A DNA stretch of 64,000 bases from Geosiphon pyriformis (Eukaryota > Glomeromycota > Glomeromycetes > Archaeosporales > Geosiphonaceae), in the NCBI GenBank assembly GCA_016748015.1, contig JAAOMT010000128.1, forward strand, positions 627,538 through 691,537, written 5' to 3'. Position 1 is the stretch's first letter. Every line of letters begins with the position of its first letter. The notes beneath the pieces were generated by a model. That model saw only the letters and a list, made by a program, of their open reading frames with translations, searched no databases and had not been told where the DNA came from. The translations under genes and the position numbers were made by a program. Below are positions 11,628 to 23,996 of the stretch, one piece after another.

Positions 11628-12075
11628 ATACAGTACTACTGCTCTTGGTGCTTTGGAGACTGGTAGTGCTTCAGAGGCTAGTAGTGCTTTGGAGGCTGTT
11701 GCTGCAGATATTGATGAAATTACTCTTGATCAAACTTTGGCTAATGAGATTACTTTTTCTCCATATTGGGAGAAGGAATTAACAGACCTATAAGCAAGAA
11801 TAATGGCCCAATGGGATCCTCCAGGAACAAGTTTGTTAATAGGACATTGCTTAAGCAAATCAACTGGAAACGAAGTTTGAATTTACCTTTTCTTAGAAAA
11901 AGAAATATAACCAGTAATAAAACTCAGAGCATGAGGATTCCAATATATACCCAATAAATACATTTTCATACCAACTTTGGCATCTGCAATTAAAAAAAGG
12001 CTCCATACTAGCAATTATATTCATTATTCGACCAATATTTAGTATTAGTAAGCAAAAGTTTGACTAATAGTTTTA
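11628..12075 (+). pseudogene. Decayed coding-like block inside the pogo element, function unknown
   Basis: One plus frame reads about 50 codons from 11,628 with low-complexity Ala/Ser/Leu/Glu sequence, then stops, and stretches such as 'MAQWDPPGTSLLIGH' and 'YIPNKYIFIPTLASAIKKG' follow with stops between them. Composition looks protein-like, but I do not recognise the family. It may be a passenger segment or part of an older insertion. Confidence 0.35.
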
Positions 12076-12289
12076 AAAATATATTAAAAATCAACTTTTT
12101 TGGGGCAAATAAATCCATGTTGAATGCTTTTCATAATCCAAACATAATCATGCAGAATAGAAATTTGGACCTAGACTCAACATATCATGTTTTAAAAATG
12201 CCAATTATAAATAATAATGCACCCAATCCAATGTAAACAAAACTGTACACAATACAATATATTTCTAACTTCTTAAAGGATATTTATTA

Positions 12290-13184
12290 GGCTGTTATAC
12301 AATTAACTTGATAAGCTTCAAAAACATAATCATTTAAAAGAGATATTAGAGAGTTAATAATAGATAATAGTTGTGATTTTATTAACAGATTTACATTTTT
12401 TGATAATCTGCTTCTTTACTTATTACTGGAATTGGTTTTTAAGTACTTAACAATGTTTTTTTAATTTATCTTGCTTTAAGAAAGTCTATTTTTTTTATCT
12501 GTGCAATTTTACTGGATTTTTTTATTTCTTTGCTTAATATCTATTCATGGCCAATATCATGAAAAACATAATTAGAGACATTTGGATTTACAAACTGTAT
12601 CTTTCTTATCTGAACTCAAAATCGATTTAATTCAGCAATAAAGTTAGGATGTGTACAAAATTTGTATATTTTACTTTTAAAATATTCAATGACATTAAAG
12701 AGGTTAGTATACAATCTATCAAATTTGATACAGTTACACACTGCAATTTCCTAATGCCATTGTAAAGGTGTAGAAGAAATTAACAATTTGAGCATTTTGT
12801 TAATTTTTTCAAGTATTGCATTATGGCCTTGATGTTAATTTGAAAGTTTAGATCAAGAAATTACAATTTTTTTTTGAATCAGCTTGCAAACTTCAGGCTT
12901 CAATTATAGTCATTGTTCTTTATCAGCAATTTCAATTAATTGGTAAATAAAATAGCACCAAACAAACCAAATTGGTACAAACATTTGTCTAGTTCAAGTC
13001 TTAATGAAGACCTATTGAAACAAACTCCAGTGCAAAAGTTAATAATTGCTTGTAAATAAAAAAAGACTTGTTTATACTTTAACCTGAATGTGAGATCTGT
13101 TTTATTTTGGGCCCATTCTAAGTAATCTTCAACAGATGGATTTTCCTTAGAAACAACATATGGCCATATTAATTCGGAAGCCAT
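12290..13184 (-). pseudogene. Decayed minus-strand ORF inside the pogo element
   Basis: The start (12,936-13,184, 82 codons) reads 'MASELIWPYVVSKENPSVED' and a Tyr/Phe-rich helix. Coding-like sequence continues with frame changes and stops to about 12,290, including 'YQLIEIADKEQ' and 'NFIAELNRFxVQIRK'. It resembles a protein family I recall as multicopy in Glomeromycotina, probably transposon-borne, but I cannot name it. It is antisense to the pogo transposase and may be an older nested insertion. Confidence 0.45.
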
Positions 13185-13700
13185 TGTATGTCTATATATA
13201 TTACATATCGAATTCCATGACTTATAATAATAAGGATATTTTTTAAAAAACTGCAGTTGACTTTCACTCCAATATCCCTAATATTGTGCAAAGTATTTTA
13301 TATCAATATTCCAATTGATATAGGTGTTGCTGTGTTTAAGGGGCTTAACAACATAACATTGTGCTATCTTCTACATGATTATGTAAGTATGCAGAAGATC
13401 AAATTGACAGTCTTTATTATTAATTATCAGTTGGAAGTAAAAAGCAAAAAGTGGCACAGATGTATTATCAAAATTAGGTTTTTTTTTACTGAGAATCTGT
13501 CATTTACACTTAGAATCCTACAGTTGGATTAAAACCTTTATTTTTATAATTTGGCTGTTTTTTATAATCTGAGACATCTTATATGACATAAGACATTTCA
13601 TATGTCTAATTAGATATAAGGCAAAATAACATTTGAGACATAACAGATACATCAATGCATTATAAAAGCAAAATGCAATAAGATGTATGTTCTTATTAAC

Positions 13701-15260
13701 ATGCCAAAAAACACAAACCAAAAGCAAGCAGCAATCTCTTTGGAAACTAAAAAGGCTCTCTGCCAGTACAAACTAAAGCATTCTGACTACTCAGCAAATA
13801 GACTTATCAAAATATTTAATCTAAAGATTGACTGCTTCACTATAACAAAAATACTTGCAAAATCAGACTGATGGATTGAAAAGAATGTATCTGACAACTT
13901 TGGTCAATTGACAAAGGACAGGAAAGAGATGTTTCTGAAGATAAATAATACACTGAGAGAATAGATGCTTGGAGCACTAGCTACCAACTGCATTCTTACT
14001 GGAAAATTTTTACAAACAAAAGCCCTCAAGTTTGCTGAAAAGTTTCTGGAAAAAAATAACTTTAAAGCATTAGATGGTTGGTTAGAAAAGTTCAAAAAAC
14101 GTCATAATTTGCACCACATTAAGATGCATGGCACAGCAAATAGTGCCTCCTTGGAAATTTTACCAAAGAAACAAGAAAAACTGCATAAGATCATTAGCAA
14201 ATATAATCTAAATAATGTTTACAATGCTGATAAAACAGCATTATTCTTTAGAATGCCACCAAATACAACTTTGGCAACAAAATCTACCTCTGGCATCAAG
14301 TGTAATAAGAGTCAAATTATCATATTTCTTGTTTGTAATACAACAGACAGCATCAAGTTGCAGTCTTTAATTATTAGCAAAGCCACAAAGCCACGATGTT
14401 TTCACAATATTAATATGAATGCACTTCCAATTACTTATTATTACAATATAAAAGCATGGATGCAAACCAATATTTTTAGTGAATAACTTAATTTATTAAA
14501 TAAAGAAATGTATCATAAGAAAAAAAAGATTTTGCTATTGCTTGATAATGCTGATTCTCATGATAGAAAACCTTCCATATTATCTAATATTATAATTAGA
14601 TACTTACCATCCAATACAACATCTCATTTGCAATCATTAGATGCAGGAATTATTGCATTTTTTAAGACACAATACCAAAAATTGTTTTTTTTTCATCTTA
14701 TTAATTAGTATAATGACAAGATTTTAATATTAACAATAACATTAAAAGATGTAGTTGACTTTTTAATTAATCTGTGATCAGTGGTAACAACAACTACAAT
14801 CCAAAACTGTTGACATCATATGGAAATTTTGAATAATAGTCAAATATTAGCCCATCCATTAGATATTGAACAAGAACTCCTATAAGAAGTACAAGTTTTT
14901 ATTGAGCATATTAATATTGACAAGCTATTGGCAATAGACTTCATTAATATTGACAAGTTTGAACTATTATTCACTTATGCCTTAGAGAATAAAATTGTGA
15001 ATCTTATTAACAACAAGTATAGTGGAAATTCTAATGCAAATGAAGATTTAAAAAGTGAAGATGAAGATAAACTTTTGTTTTTGCTATCTACACATTAAGA
15101 TAAAACTGCACTTGAAGATATATTGTGCTATTGTGAAGAGCAGTATAATAAAAAAGTTGATTCAGACTTTTTTAAAACTTTGAGAACATTAATTTGTAAT
15201 ACTATTCTCAAAGTTCAAGAAGAGAAAAAACAGTTGCAAATAGATAGCTTTTTTAAATAA
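13701..15260 (+). pseudogene. Pogo/Tigger transposase, decayed by stop codons only
   Basis: One frame runs from the ATG at 13,701 to a final TAA at 15,258-15,260, about 519 residues, with no visible indel in the parts that I checked. It is interrupted by in-frame stops, for example TGA at 13,869, TAG near 13,960, TAA near 14,484 and TAG at 14,706. The N-terminus is Lys-rich with a helix-turn-helix look, followed by a CENP-B-like segment. The DDE domain is clear: 'NVYNADKTALFF' (first Asp), 'LLLLDNADSH' (second Asp), and 'HLQSLDAG' (third Asp), with 31 residues between the second and third. The family cuts and pastes DNA into TA sites. The C-terminal tail is acidic then basic. Confidence 0.85.
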
Positions 15261-15401
15261 AATATATATAATTGGTTATTATATTATGCATGTGATATAT
15301 AGATCATGTGATAAAATATTAAACATTTTTTATAGTCTTATCTTTCTATAGTTATCACAAATGTGTTGACCAAAAGGTGTGATTATAAAGAGAGTTCACT
15401 G

Positions 15402-16502
15402 TATTGCCTTTGAGATTAGTGATTTGGTCTCTTAAGTTAGTGGCTGTACTTGTTTTATTCTCTACTTCTTGGAGTCATACTGATGTCAACATTTTGCTGT
15501 GATTATCTTTGATTTCTTGGAATCTTCAAACATTGCTGTTTTAAAAACTGGTACCTTACATGGCTGCCGTATCTAATGGAAAACTCTTGAATGTCACTGC
15601 TGCTATAGATGTCAAGATTTAGATTATTTGGCTGTGAGCTGTAAGATGTCACCACCTTTTTCTTCCAAATTCTTTTCCAATTTTGCTGGTGGTCTTAAAA
15701 TCTTCAAGTCATCTTTTGCTGGAGTTAAATCTTATGCCAAAGCTGTCACTTCTGTGGTTTTTTCTGTTGCTGCTGCTGTTAATATGAATTTGGCTTTTGG
15801 TGTTTCTCAAAGGTGTTATACCTTAGTCACCTGTTGTTTCCTCTGATCCAGATATTGCTGTTAATACTAAGTTGGCTTTCTTAGAAACCCATCTTACTAA
15901 ACTGTCTTTGTTGATAAAATCTATAGTTGAACTTATGGGTTTTTTGGTTGTGTTGATTACTAAATTACTGTTTACTCTGTCTGCCATGACAGAGACATTG
16001 AAGAAAAGTGTGATTGAAATGGCAACCCAAATTAAAGCTATAAATACTGTGGTTTTTTTGCTACAAAAAAAAATAGTAGACTTCAAGAAGAGAAGTAAAA
16101 AAGTATGCTTTGTTGATGTATTTAAAAATAAAGACATGGATAATAATAATGATGTTAAAGATTTCTTGGTCTATAATAACACATTTGATACAATAATAGA
16201 ATTATGGAAGAATCAATCTTTTAATATCAAATCCAATCCTAATTAGACTGCTAAGTAAATAAGTAGTTTTGTTAAAAATAATCATAAACTTGTTTGCATT
16301 ATGAGTAAGATGTATAAATTATATATGTTTAATATATTAAATAACATAAATAGTATTAGCATGTAGTTAGGACTTTTTGCTTGTGATTAACCACATCTTG
16401 TGATATTGTATTATTGGGTGAGCTGGCTTTATAAAAGTGCCAACTATATTGTTGGACAAACTAATAAACAATTAGTGTAGCTACATATTAACAAAAAAAA
16501 AA
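15402..16502 (+). pseudogene. LINE ORF1 fragment, part downstream of the transposon, with poly(A)
   Basis: The frame resumes as 'IAFEISDLVS'. It shows a Cys-containing stretch like a zinc knuckle near 15,600, the phrase 'KSYAKAV' at 15,730, and a coiled-coil-like part (15,872-16,246) with 'ETHLTKLSLLIKSIVEL' and 'DVKDFLVYNNTFD'. I recognise these as the middle and C-terminal part of the LINE ORF1. ORF1 sequence fades near 16,375. A short untranslated part ends in an A-run at about 16,492-16,503, consistent with a reverse-transcribed tail. Stops and frameshifts make it non-functional. Confidence 0.7.
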
Positions 16503-17034
16503 ACAATAGTCAAAACTCTTGGGACATCTAACTATATAATGTCCAAAATTTCTATCTGTATCTCTGAAATTGTTTTCTTTATGAGCTTCATGTTTTTTAT
16601 GATTTCACCAAGACAACCATAGAGTTCTAATTGTCTTTTATATGTCTATAGATAAGATTTCCTTAATTGTTTTTTCAATTGTAATGAAGAGTGAAAGTAT
16701 TGCTGTTGTTATACTTTTCAGCAGATATTTATTCATTTTGTTACCAATTTTTTCTCTTCTAGTAATTGTTTTCTTGGGTCTAATAACAGTATGTATTCTA
16801 CTGTTATCAATTATAGTGGTCTGTTTTCTAATAGTCAGAGTAGCATTTAGATAGTTTTTAATCCAATATTTATAGAGAGTATAGAAGGTGTTTTAAATGT
16901 TTTAATCCAGAAAATAATTGTTTATGTTGATTGAAGATACCTCTGTTTTGGGAATGGTGCATTTATTTATATTTGATTTTTGCTAATTATTTAAGTTCAA
17001 TCAGATTATTTGTAATATTTCTTGAGTTATGTAC
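16503..17034 (-). mobile_element. Family B element fragment: third-frame and integrase-tail region
   Basis: This minus-oriented piece matches copy G from about 38,197 to 38,760 and contains decayed third-frame sequence. It is bounded on the left by the LINE A-run and on the right by the 5' LTR of copy D, which interrupts it. Confidence 0.7.
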
Positions 17035-17692
17035 TGTTACAGTTGAAACTTATATTTCTTATTAATTATCACATATATTAGCCATTGATGTCATATAAAT
17101 TAGCCACTCTATTTTTAGAAAGTGATCATTGATCTGATTATTGACTTAGTCATTAACCTGATCATTGACCATTTTTGATAGCTATATAAGCAATGAATCT
17201 CTTAGCTGTAGAAAAGTATGTCAAGAATCAAAGAAAAAAAATAAATAAAATAACAATTTTCATTTCAATCATTTTTTTATCACTAATTTCTCTTTTCCTA
17301 TCTTCAAGTATCTGATAAAAGATTACTTATTAGTTATTTCTTACCATTTTCCTGAAATGTGTAATTACAGCATTTGAAGATTATTGAATAAAATGTAACT
17401 AAAGAGTATATCTAATATCTAATATAGAATTCTAAAAATGTCAATGTGAAACATAAAATTATACCAGTGTGTGATCATTTGTTGACAGTATGGACTATCC
17501 TTCTACCTTCAGATTCCCTGGTTATCTTTAGAAAAGTATAGTAACTAAGATATTTTATGAGACTGATCTTGCACATTGAATTCATACTCATTTAATTTGC
17601 ACTTTAAAGTTGAATTCCTTTTAATTTCTTTCATCACCTTACAATTTTGTTTTCCCTTGCTATCTATTAGCTTGTTACTCCAACTTGTAACA
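17035..17692 (+). repeat. 5' LTR of copy D
   Basis: It runs from TGTTACAGTTG to CAACTTGTAACA. About four 12-bp units lie at 17,123-17,170 followed by a TATATAAG box at about 17,183. The next bases after the LTR, 'taaaag' then TGGTGCTTCCTG, form the putative primer site at 17,699. Confidence 0.85.
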
Positions 17693-17804
17693 TAAAAGTG
17701 GTGCTTCCTGTGAGATTGTCAAATTCCACTTTGTTTTCTATTGTATGGATAATTATTCATACCTGTTACAATAATCAGAAGAACACTTTAAAGCACATAA
17801 CAAA

Positions 17805-19298
17805 AACAGTCTAGACTTTATTAAACTCAATTTTTTGCCTTCCTGCTTGATTTGCTTTCCTATTGAAGAACAATCCAGCAGACAATTCCAAGACTTTTGG
17901 AACTGGTTTCTAAACAAGCATTCAGCTAAAACCTATATAGCCTATACAACTTACTACTTTGATCAAGCTTATTTTAAAGACAACTTTGAAGAAAGAAACA
18001 ACAACATTAATCAACTTTTATATTCAACAACCTTTGAACAACAGCCCCCTAATTTCGAATATTTGAATCATAAAATCCATCTTTGGATTACTGTCCATCA
18101 ATTAGTTAAGATTCTACTTGAAACAAAAAAAGAAAGCTACCAAACTGTTTCTGTTTTTAATCTTTTCTTAAGTGAATCAGAACATTCTACACAAACAGCT
18201 ACTCCTGAACCAATGGCTAATGACCCCATGTAACAAAACATTCTGATTGCCCTCCAAGGCATACAAACTGCTTTAGGGCAAAGAAACAATACTCCACTAC
18301 CATTATTCAAAGATGATGCACAAGATCCAATTGAATAGTTGGATCACTTTGAAAGAGCTGCCACAACCAACCAATATGATAATGAATACAAGTTCCAAAT
18401 TGTTGGTGGCTATCTTCAAGGCTCTTCTGCTACTTGGTTCTCACAAAAAACTGATGCTGGTGCTTATCAAAGAATTATTAAATAGGCACCAACAAATGCT
18501 AGAGAAGAAAACACTTCTTTTACAATCTGATTTGAAACTAAATTTAGAACTTCTATCTTAATATCCAAATGGCATATGGAATTAGAAAAAAAAACCCAAG
18601 GTTCTGGTAAAGTTGTAACTGAATATGCCAAAGCAATCAGAAAATTAATCAAGCAAGTAGATTTTGAAAGAAACTAGACAGAAGAACAAAAGATTCATTC
18701 CTTTACAAAAGGATTGAGAACTGATCTTTTCTATGTTTTTTGGCCTTTTCTGGCACTGAAAGACAATCTCACAATGGACATGGCTATTGAACTTGCCCAA
18801 TAAATTGAAAACAACCAAAAAATGCACTTGGAATTCACACTTCCAGTTTTTGCTCCTGCTTCTGTTATGGTTTCTGCTTCCCAAATGGCTGCTACCTCTT
18901 TTGTTGCCCAAACTCAAGACCCAAATGAACAGTTAATAGATAAACTTACAGCTAATCTTGCCCTATTACTAAAACTCTTAGCCCAAGCAGTCAGAAAAAA
19001 TCAACAACTTCAAAAATCCAGATTTGAACCTTATTTTAATCAACCTCAGCAACCCTCTTATTAAAGACAACAAAATTGTGGCCCACCTGTGTGTTATTAC
19101 TGTGGATTAACTGAATATTTCTCCAGAGATTGCAACAATTCTCTCCTGTTTTCTCCAGCTCCCAGAAACAATGACAATCAAAACAACAGAATTATTAACA
19201 ACAATGTCCCCAATCAAAGACCCAATCATGCCAACATTAATTTCTTTGAAGAGAATCTCTTAGTTAAAGTCATTGTTTATCAGCCTTTAAACTGGTAG
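17805..19298 (+). pseudogene. Gag of copy D
   Basis: The frame from about 17,835 encodes the capsid precursor (132 codons open) and stops at 18,233 where siblings have a Gln codon. It continues with the capsid-like segment 'LFKDDAQDPIE', where a TAG replaces an expected Trp, and ends with a nucleocapsid-like part. The zinc knuckle at about 19,090-19,132 reads C-Y-Y-C-x4-Y-x4-C: the metal-binding His has become Tyr, so the finger is damaged even apart from the stops. Confidence 0.85.
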
Positions 19299-19379
19299 AC
19301 ACACCTCCAAAGAGTGAAAGTGCAAACCAACCAGAAGAAAACCCCTTTTATGTTTTTAACCTAATTGATGATAACCATG

Positions 19380-20190
19380 ATATAGATAAACTAGCAATCA
19401 ACACCTCTGAATCAACTAGAAAGAAGAAAAAAACCAAGGTTGATTTTGCTCTGAACCCAAACAAGACATCCAAATCAACTGTTAATAATAATGAGCTACC
19501 AAAGGCTAAAGTTTTTAAAAATCCTCCAAAATTGAAATCCCCAGAAATTGTACAAAAATTTGGACTCTATTCTGTTGTTAAAGATCTCATAGAAACATCT
19601 GCTCACATTACTTTTGGCCAGTTAATGACCAATCTGCAATTCAGAAAAGACCTTTGCAAATCTTTGATTCCCAAAAAAAAGACACCAAAGACCAACAAGC
19701 ACCTATGCCAAGCTGGACTTGTTGACAACAGCAATGTTACCTCTCTCATTTGTAAAGCCCAAGTGGCTGGTTACTTTATTGATCTAATTCTGGATAGTGG
19801 ATTATCTGTTAATGTTATTGCCAAACACTTTTTAAAAGCAATTGGCAAAAAGATTAATAAACCATCCACAAGACTAATGACCAATATACATGGTAACAAA
19901 AAGATTTGGGTATAGTCAAAGCTGTTCCTGTTCGAATTAATAGCATCAGCATTGAAACTAACATGGAAGTATCTGAAGCAAAAGAATATACCATAATAGT
20001 TGGCAATAAATAGTTTAAGAAAGCAAAAGCCTTGCTTGATTATAAACTCTGTGAACTAATCATCAGATGTGGTGAGAAACTCATTGTGGTTAAGTGCTGT
20101 TATTAAACAACCCTTCCAGTATCTAAGCAAAACCAAGAAGAAGAACAATCAGATAAATCAAATGATGATGAGAGTGATAAAGAAGATAAT
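19380..20190 (+). pseudogene. Protease region of copy D
   Basis: The frame 19,532-19,915 carries 'GYFIDLILDSGLSV' with an intact D-S-G catalytic triplet at 19,793-19,801. It is the only intact one of the four protease copies in the window. A frame change near 19,905 and stops near 20,010 and 20,103 follow. Confidence 0.8.
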
Positions 20191-20799
20191 TAAGAAGAAA
20201 CTGCTGAACTTACCTATACTATTTTCACCAGCAATAACAAACCACTAGACAATGTTAAGGCTAACAAAGAAGAAATTATGGTAAATGACAAACTGATCTG
20301 CTGGCCCTATTATAATATCCTTAGAAGAATCTTTGATAGAAAACCTGACAAGAAAGCAAAATACAGCTATTAGTAGTATGGTTTTTGTACCAAATGCTGA
20401 TGTGATAAACTTTTGTATTCCCCTAGTGATGAATGCAAGTCTTGCTTAATCTATTACAAAGATTAGGAGCCAATTAGTTTGATATCCAGAGAAGAACTAA
20501 AAGAAGTACAGAAGTTCTTTGAGAGTGAACCACCTGAAATCCAATCACTAGTTATAAAACAAAAAGAACCTTCTCCTGAAGAAAGAAAAGTAGACATTAA
20601 AAATCTGTTGGCTAGAAATAGTCTAGTTATCTCAAAAAAAGATGATACTCCTGGATGAACTCATGTAATACAACACATCATCACCACAAAAAAACTCATC
20701 CCATCCATTTGAAATCTTATTAATTCAATTAACACAATGATGAGTTTATTAAGAAAAAGATAAACCAGATGAAAGATCTTTGATTTATACAAGAAACCA

Positions 20800-21970
20800 A
20801 GAGTGAATAGGCTTTCTCAGTTGTAGTAGTATTCAAGAAAGATGAAATCTTATGCTTTTGTGTTGACTACTGCCAACTAAATGCTATCACTATAAGAGAC
20901 ATATACCCACTTCCTAAAATTGATGCAATGCTAGATAAATTTAATGGTGCTGTTTTTTTCTCAACTATTGACTTAACTGCTGAATTCTGGCAAATAGAGA
21001 TGGATCTAAAAAGCAGAAAGAAAACTGCCTTTATTACCAAGTATGACACCTATAAATTTACAGTCATGCCTTTTGGTCTTACCAATGTCCCTCCCATCTT
21101 TTAATGCCTAATGGACAAAGTATTTAAATCAGTAAAAGAAAACTTTGTTTTGGTTTATTTAAATGACATAATAGTTTACTCAAAAACCTGGGATAAACAC
21201 CTTGAATATTTACAGAAGGTTTTTGACCTGTTCAAAAATACTGGCCTTAAAATCAATCCAACCAAATCTTTCTTTATACCAATCCACCCAGTTCCTTGGT
21301 CATCTTATTACAAAAAATAAAATCTTTTCTGATCCAGCTAAAGTTGAAAAAGTTCAAAACATTAGACAACCAATAAATGTTTCTGAACTATACTCTTTTC
21401 TTGGTTTGGCTTCGTATTATTGCAAATTTATCAAGAATTTCTCCAAAATCGTCTTTTCTCTTAATCAGCTATTCAGAAAAAATGTCAATTATCACTGGAG
21501 CATTTATCAACAAAAAGCTTTTGAAATTCTGAAGAAAAAACTTGTTACTGAACCAATTCTCAAGCAACCTGATCTGGACCAACTTTTTATCCTCCATATT
21601 GATACATTCAGCTATGGACTTGGTGCTGTTCTTTCACAAAAAAATGAAAATGGTTATAGCATATGCCAATAAATCCCTCATACCAGCAGAAAAGAACTAT
21701 TCAGTTACTGAACAAGAATGTTTAGTAGTAGTTTGGGCTACTAATTACTGGAATCAATATCTTTTTGGTGCAAAATTCTTAATAGTAACAGATTATCAAG
21801 CCTTAGTTTGGCTGCACAATAAAAAGAAGCTGGAACACAAATGAATAACTTGCTAAATACTCCACTTGGATGAATTTAATTGTGATATTCAATACCACAA
21901 AGAAGCAAATTATCAAAATGCCAACACTTTTTTTAGACTTACCATTCAGTGACAGTACAACTTCTCAAAC
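20800..21970 (+). pseudogene. Reverse transcriptase and RNase H of copy D
   Basis: RT motifs 'FFSTIDLTAEFWQ' and 'MPFGLTN' precede a catalytic box that reads Y-L-N-D at 21,156-21,167 instead of Y-L-D-D. RNase H follows (21,542-21,844) with 'NYSVTEQECLVVVWA'. A frameshift near 21,290 and another near 21,650 separate the pieces. It is inactive. Confidence 0.85.
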
Positions 21971-22129
21971 CAAACTAACTTAATTATTAGTAACTTTTTT
22001 ACAAACAAACATAATAATAGACTTGAATAACTACTCTGCCTTAATAGAATATTTGAGTAAAAAACAATACCCACCAGAATACACTTGACAGCAAAGAGAA
22101 CATTTACATAAACAAACAAATTTCTATTT

Positions 22130-23330
22130 AATCTGCCAGAACCAATTATATAAAAAAAATAGAAAAGATCCTGACCACTCCCAGAGAGTCATCAAATTTG
22201 AAGAAAGAGAAATTGTAATATAAAACATGCATACTGACTCATTAGCTGGATACTTTGAAAAAACAAAGATGATTCAGAAAACTTTAGTTCATTATTATTG
22301 GCCTACCTTGGGAAAGAATATTGCTGAATATATTAAAACCTGTAACATTTGCTAAAGAAGAGGCAAATTCAATCGCAAAGAAGATATCAATTCAATTTCT
22401 ATTGGTCAACTATTTAACAGAATTGATATAGATGTTGTTGGATCTTTAATAATAACTTCTGATGGCAACAGATACATTATCACAGCTATTGACTATCTTA
22501 TAAAGTGGATAGAAACAAAAGTCACTCCTGACCAAACAGCAGTCTCAATAGCCAATTTCATTTATGAAGATATCATTTGTCATCATGGCTGCTCCAAAGA
22601 ACTTTTATCTGTTAGAGGAAGAGCTTTTCTTAGTACACTGATTAAAGAACTTTGTAAAAAAATGGGAATACATCATAAACTTTTCTCCTCTTATTATCTC
22701 CAAACAAATGGCTTAATAGAATATTTTAATAGAATATTATGTGAAACCCTAACCAAAACTAGTAAAAAAACAAACTTATAGGACAAAGTACTGTCTTTAG
22801 CTTTGTTTGCTTATAAAACTGTAAATTATGACATAACAAGTTATAAACTTTTTTATCTGTTCTATGGATGCATGACAACACTACCAATAAAAACTAACAT
22901 TGAAACAATACTCTTTAAAGAGATTACAATAGAAAATTACAGAGATATTTTGCAAAAAAGACTTGGTATCATTCTTAACTTTTTGGTAGAAGCACAAATA
23001 ATTGCTTTTGAAAAGATAAAACAGTTCTAAAAAAATCTTAAGAAAAAGAAAATCTATAAAACACTTTCTTTAAGTGTTGGTGATCTGGTATTGGAATATT
23101 ATTCAGACAGAGACAATGTCTATGATAATAAATTCTCTAGCTGATGGAAAGAACTCTTTATAGTCAACAAAGTTTTGAACAATGGTTCTTATATTCTTCA
23201 AAATCAATCTAAAACAATCTTCAATGATTATCTTTTTCATAATACATGACTCAAGAAATATCATAAATAATCTGATTGGTTGCCTGTTGTGGTAATACTG
23301 ACTCAAATGATCAGCAAAAATCAAGTATAA
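22130..23330 (+). pseudogene. Integrase of copy D
   Basis: An HHCC-like zinc domain at about 22,230-22,360, catalytic core at about 22,420-22,760, and C-terminal region to the TAA near 23,328. Stops occur in the zinc domain (at the second Cys pair) and in the core. The frame closes with 'MISKNQV' and a TAA that is present at the same place in the other copies. Confidence 0.8.
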
Positions 23331-23996
23331 ATAAATGCATCATTCCAAAAACAGAGGTATTTTCAATTGATATGAACAATTATTTTCTGGATCAAAACAT
23401 TCAAAACACTTTCTATACTCTCTATAAGTATTGGATCAAAAACTATCCAAATGCTACTCTGATCATTAGAAAACAAATCATCATAACTGATAACAGTAGA
23501 ACACATATTGTTATTAGACCAAAGAAAACTACTACTAGAAAAAAAAAATTGGTAGCAAAATGAATAAATATCTGTTGGAAAATATAACAGCAACTATACT
23601 CTTACCTTCTAGCACAATTAGAAAAACACTCCAAGAAATCTTATCCATAGACAAAAACTTGTTATATGGAAGACAATTAGAACTCTATAGTTGTCTTAGA
23701 GAAATCATAGAAGATATGAAACTCATGAAAAAAACAACTTTAGAGATACAGACAGAAATTTTGGGCATTATATGATTAGATGTCCCAAGAGTTTTAACTA
23801 TTGCTAAAAGAGCCAAAACTCTAATATAAAGATTTAGTCTCTTGGATACAAAACTTATTTCACCTCAAGTATTATATACCCTATCTACAAAAAACTTTAA
23901 CAAACTAGTTAGCCTTGAGTTAAATAAAACTTTTTAAATAGATTACACTATAAATAGCTTGATTTTGCTGAAGCTCAATCTCTTTGGAGAAGATAA
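23276..23996 (+). pseudogene. Third frame (ORF3) after integrase in copy D, function unknown
   Basis: A second frame overlaps the last ~50 bases of integrase and continues for about 240 codons. It is open at 23,276-23,563 (95 codons), shifts, and is open again at 23,560-23,775, then runs with stops to near the LTR. It encodes a Lys/Thr/Arg-rich basic patch ('TTTRKKKLVAK') followed by Leu-rich helices ('RQLELYSCLREIIEDM'). The same arrangement is found in copies F and G, and partly in B1 and in the fragment at 16,503-17,034. I see no signal peptide or membrane segment, so an envelope-like role is not supported. It could be a C-terminal integrase extension reached by frameshifting, or a separate protein. 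Confidence 0.6.

Larger units (their letters stand above)
11135..15401 (+). mobile_element. Pogo/Tigger-type DNA transposon with TIRs and TA duplication
   Basis: The left end begins CAATAAACTCTCTTTATAGT and the right end is the inverted counterpart (complement CAGTGAACTCTCTTTATAAT). Both ends are flanked by TA (11,133-11,134 and 15,402-15,403), the duplication typical of the Tc1/mariner/pogo superfamily. The motif TCTCTTTATAGT recurs inside the left end near 11,142 and 11,230, as transposase-binding subterminal repeats often do. A decayed transposase fills the right half. The left half carries other coding-like material, so the 4.27-kb length is larger than a simple pogo element. Confidence 0.85.
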
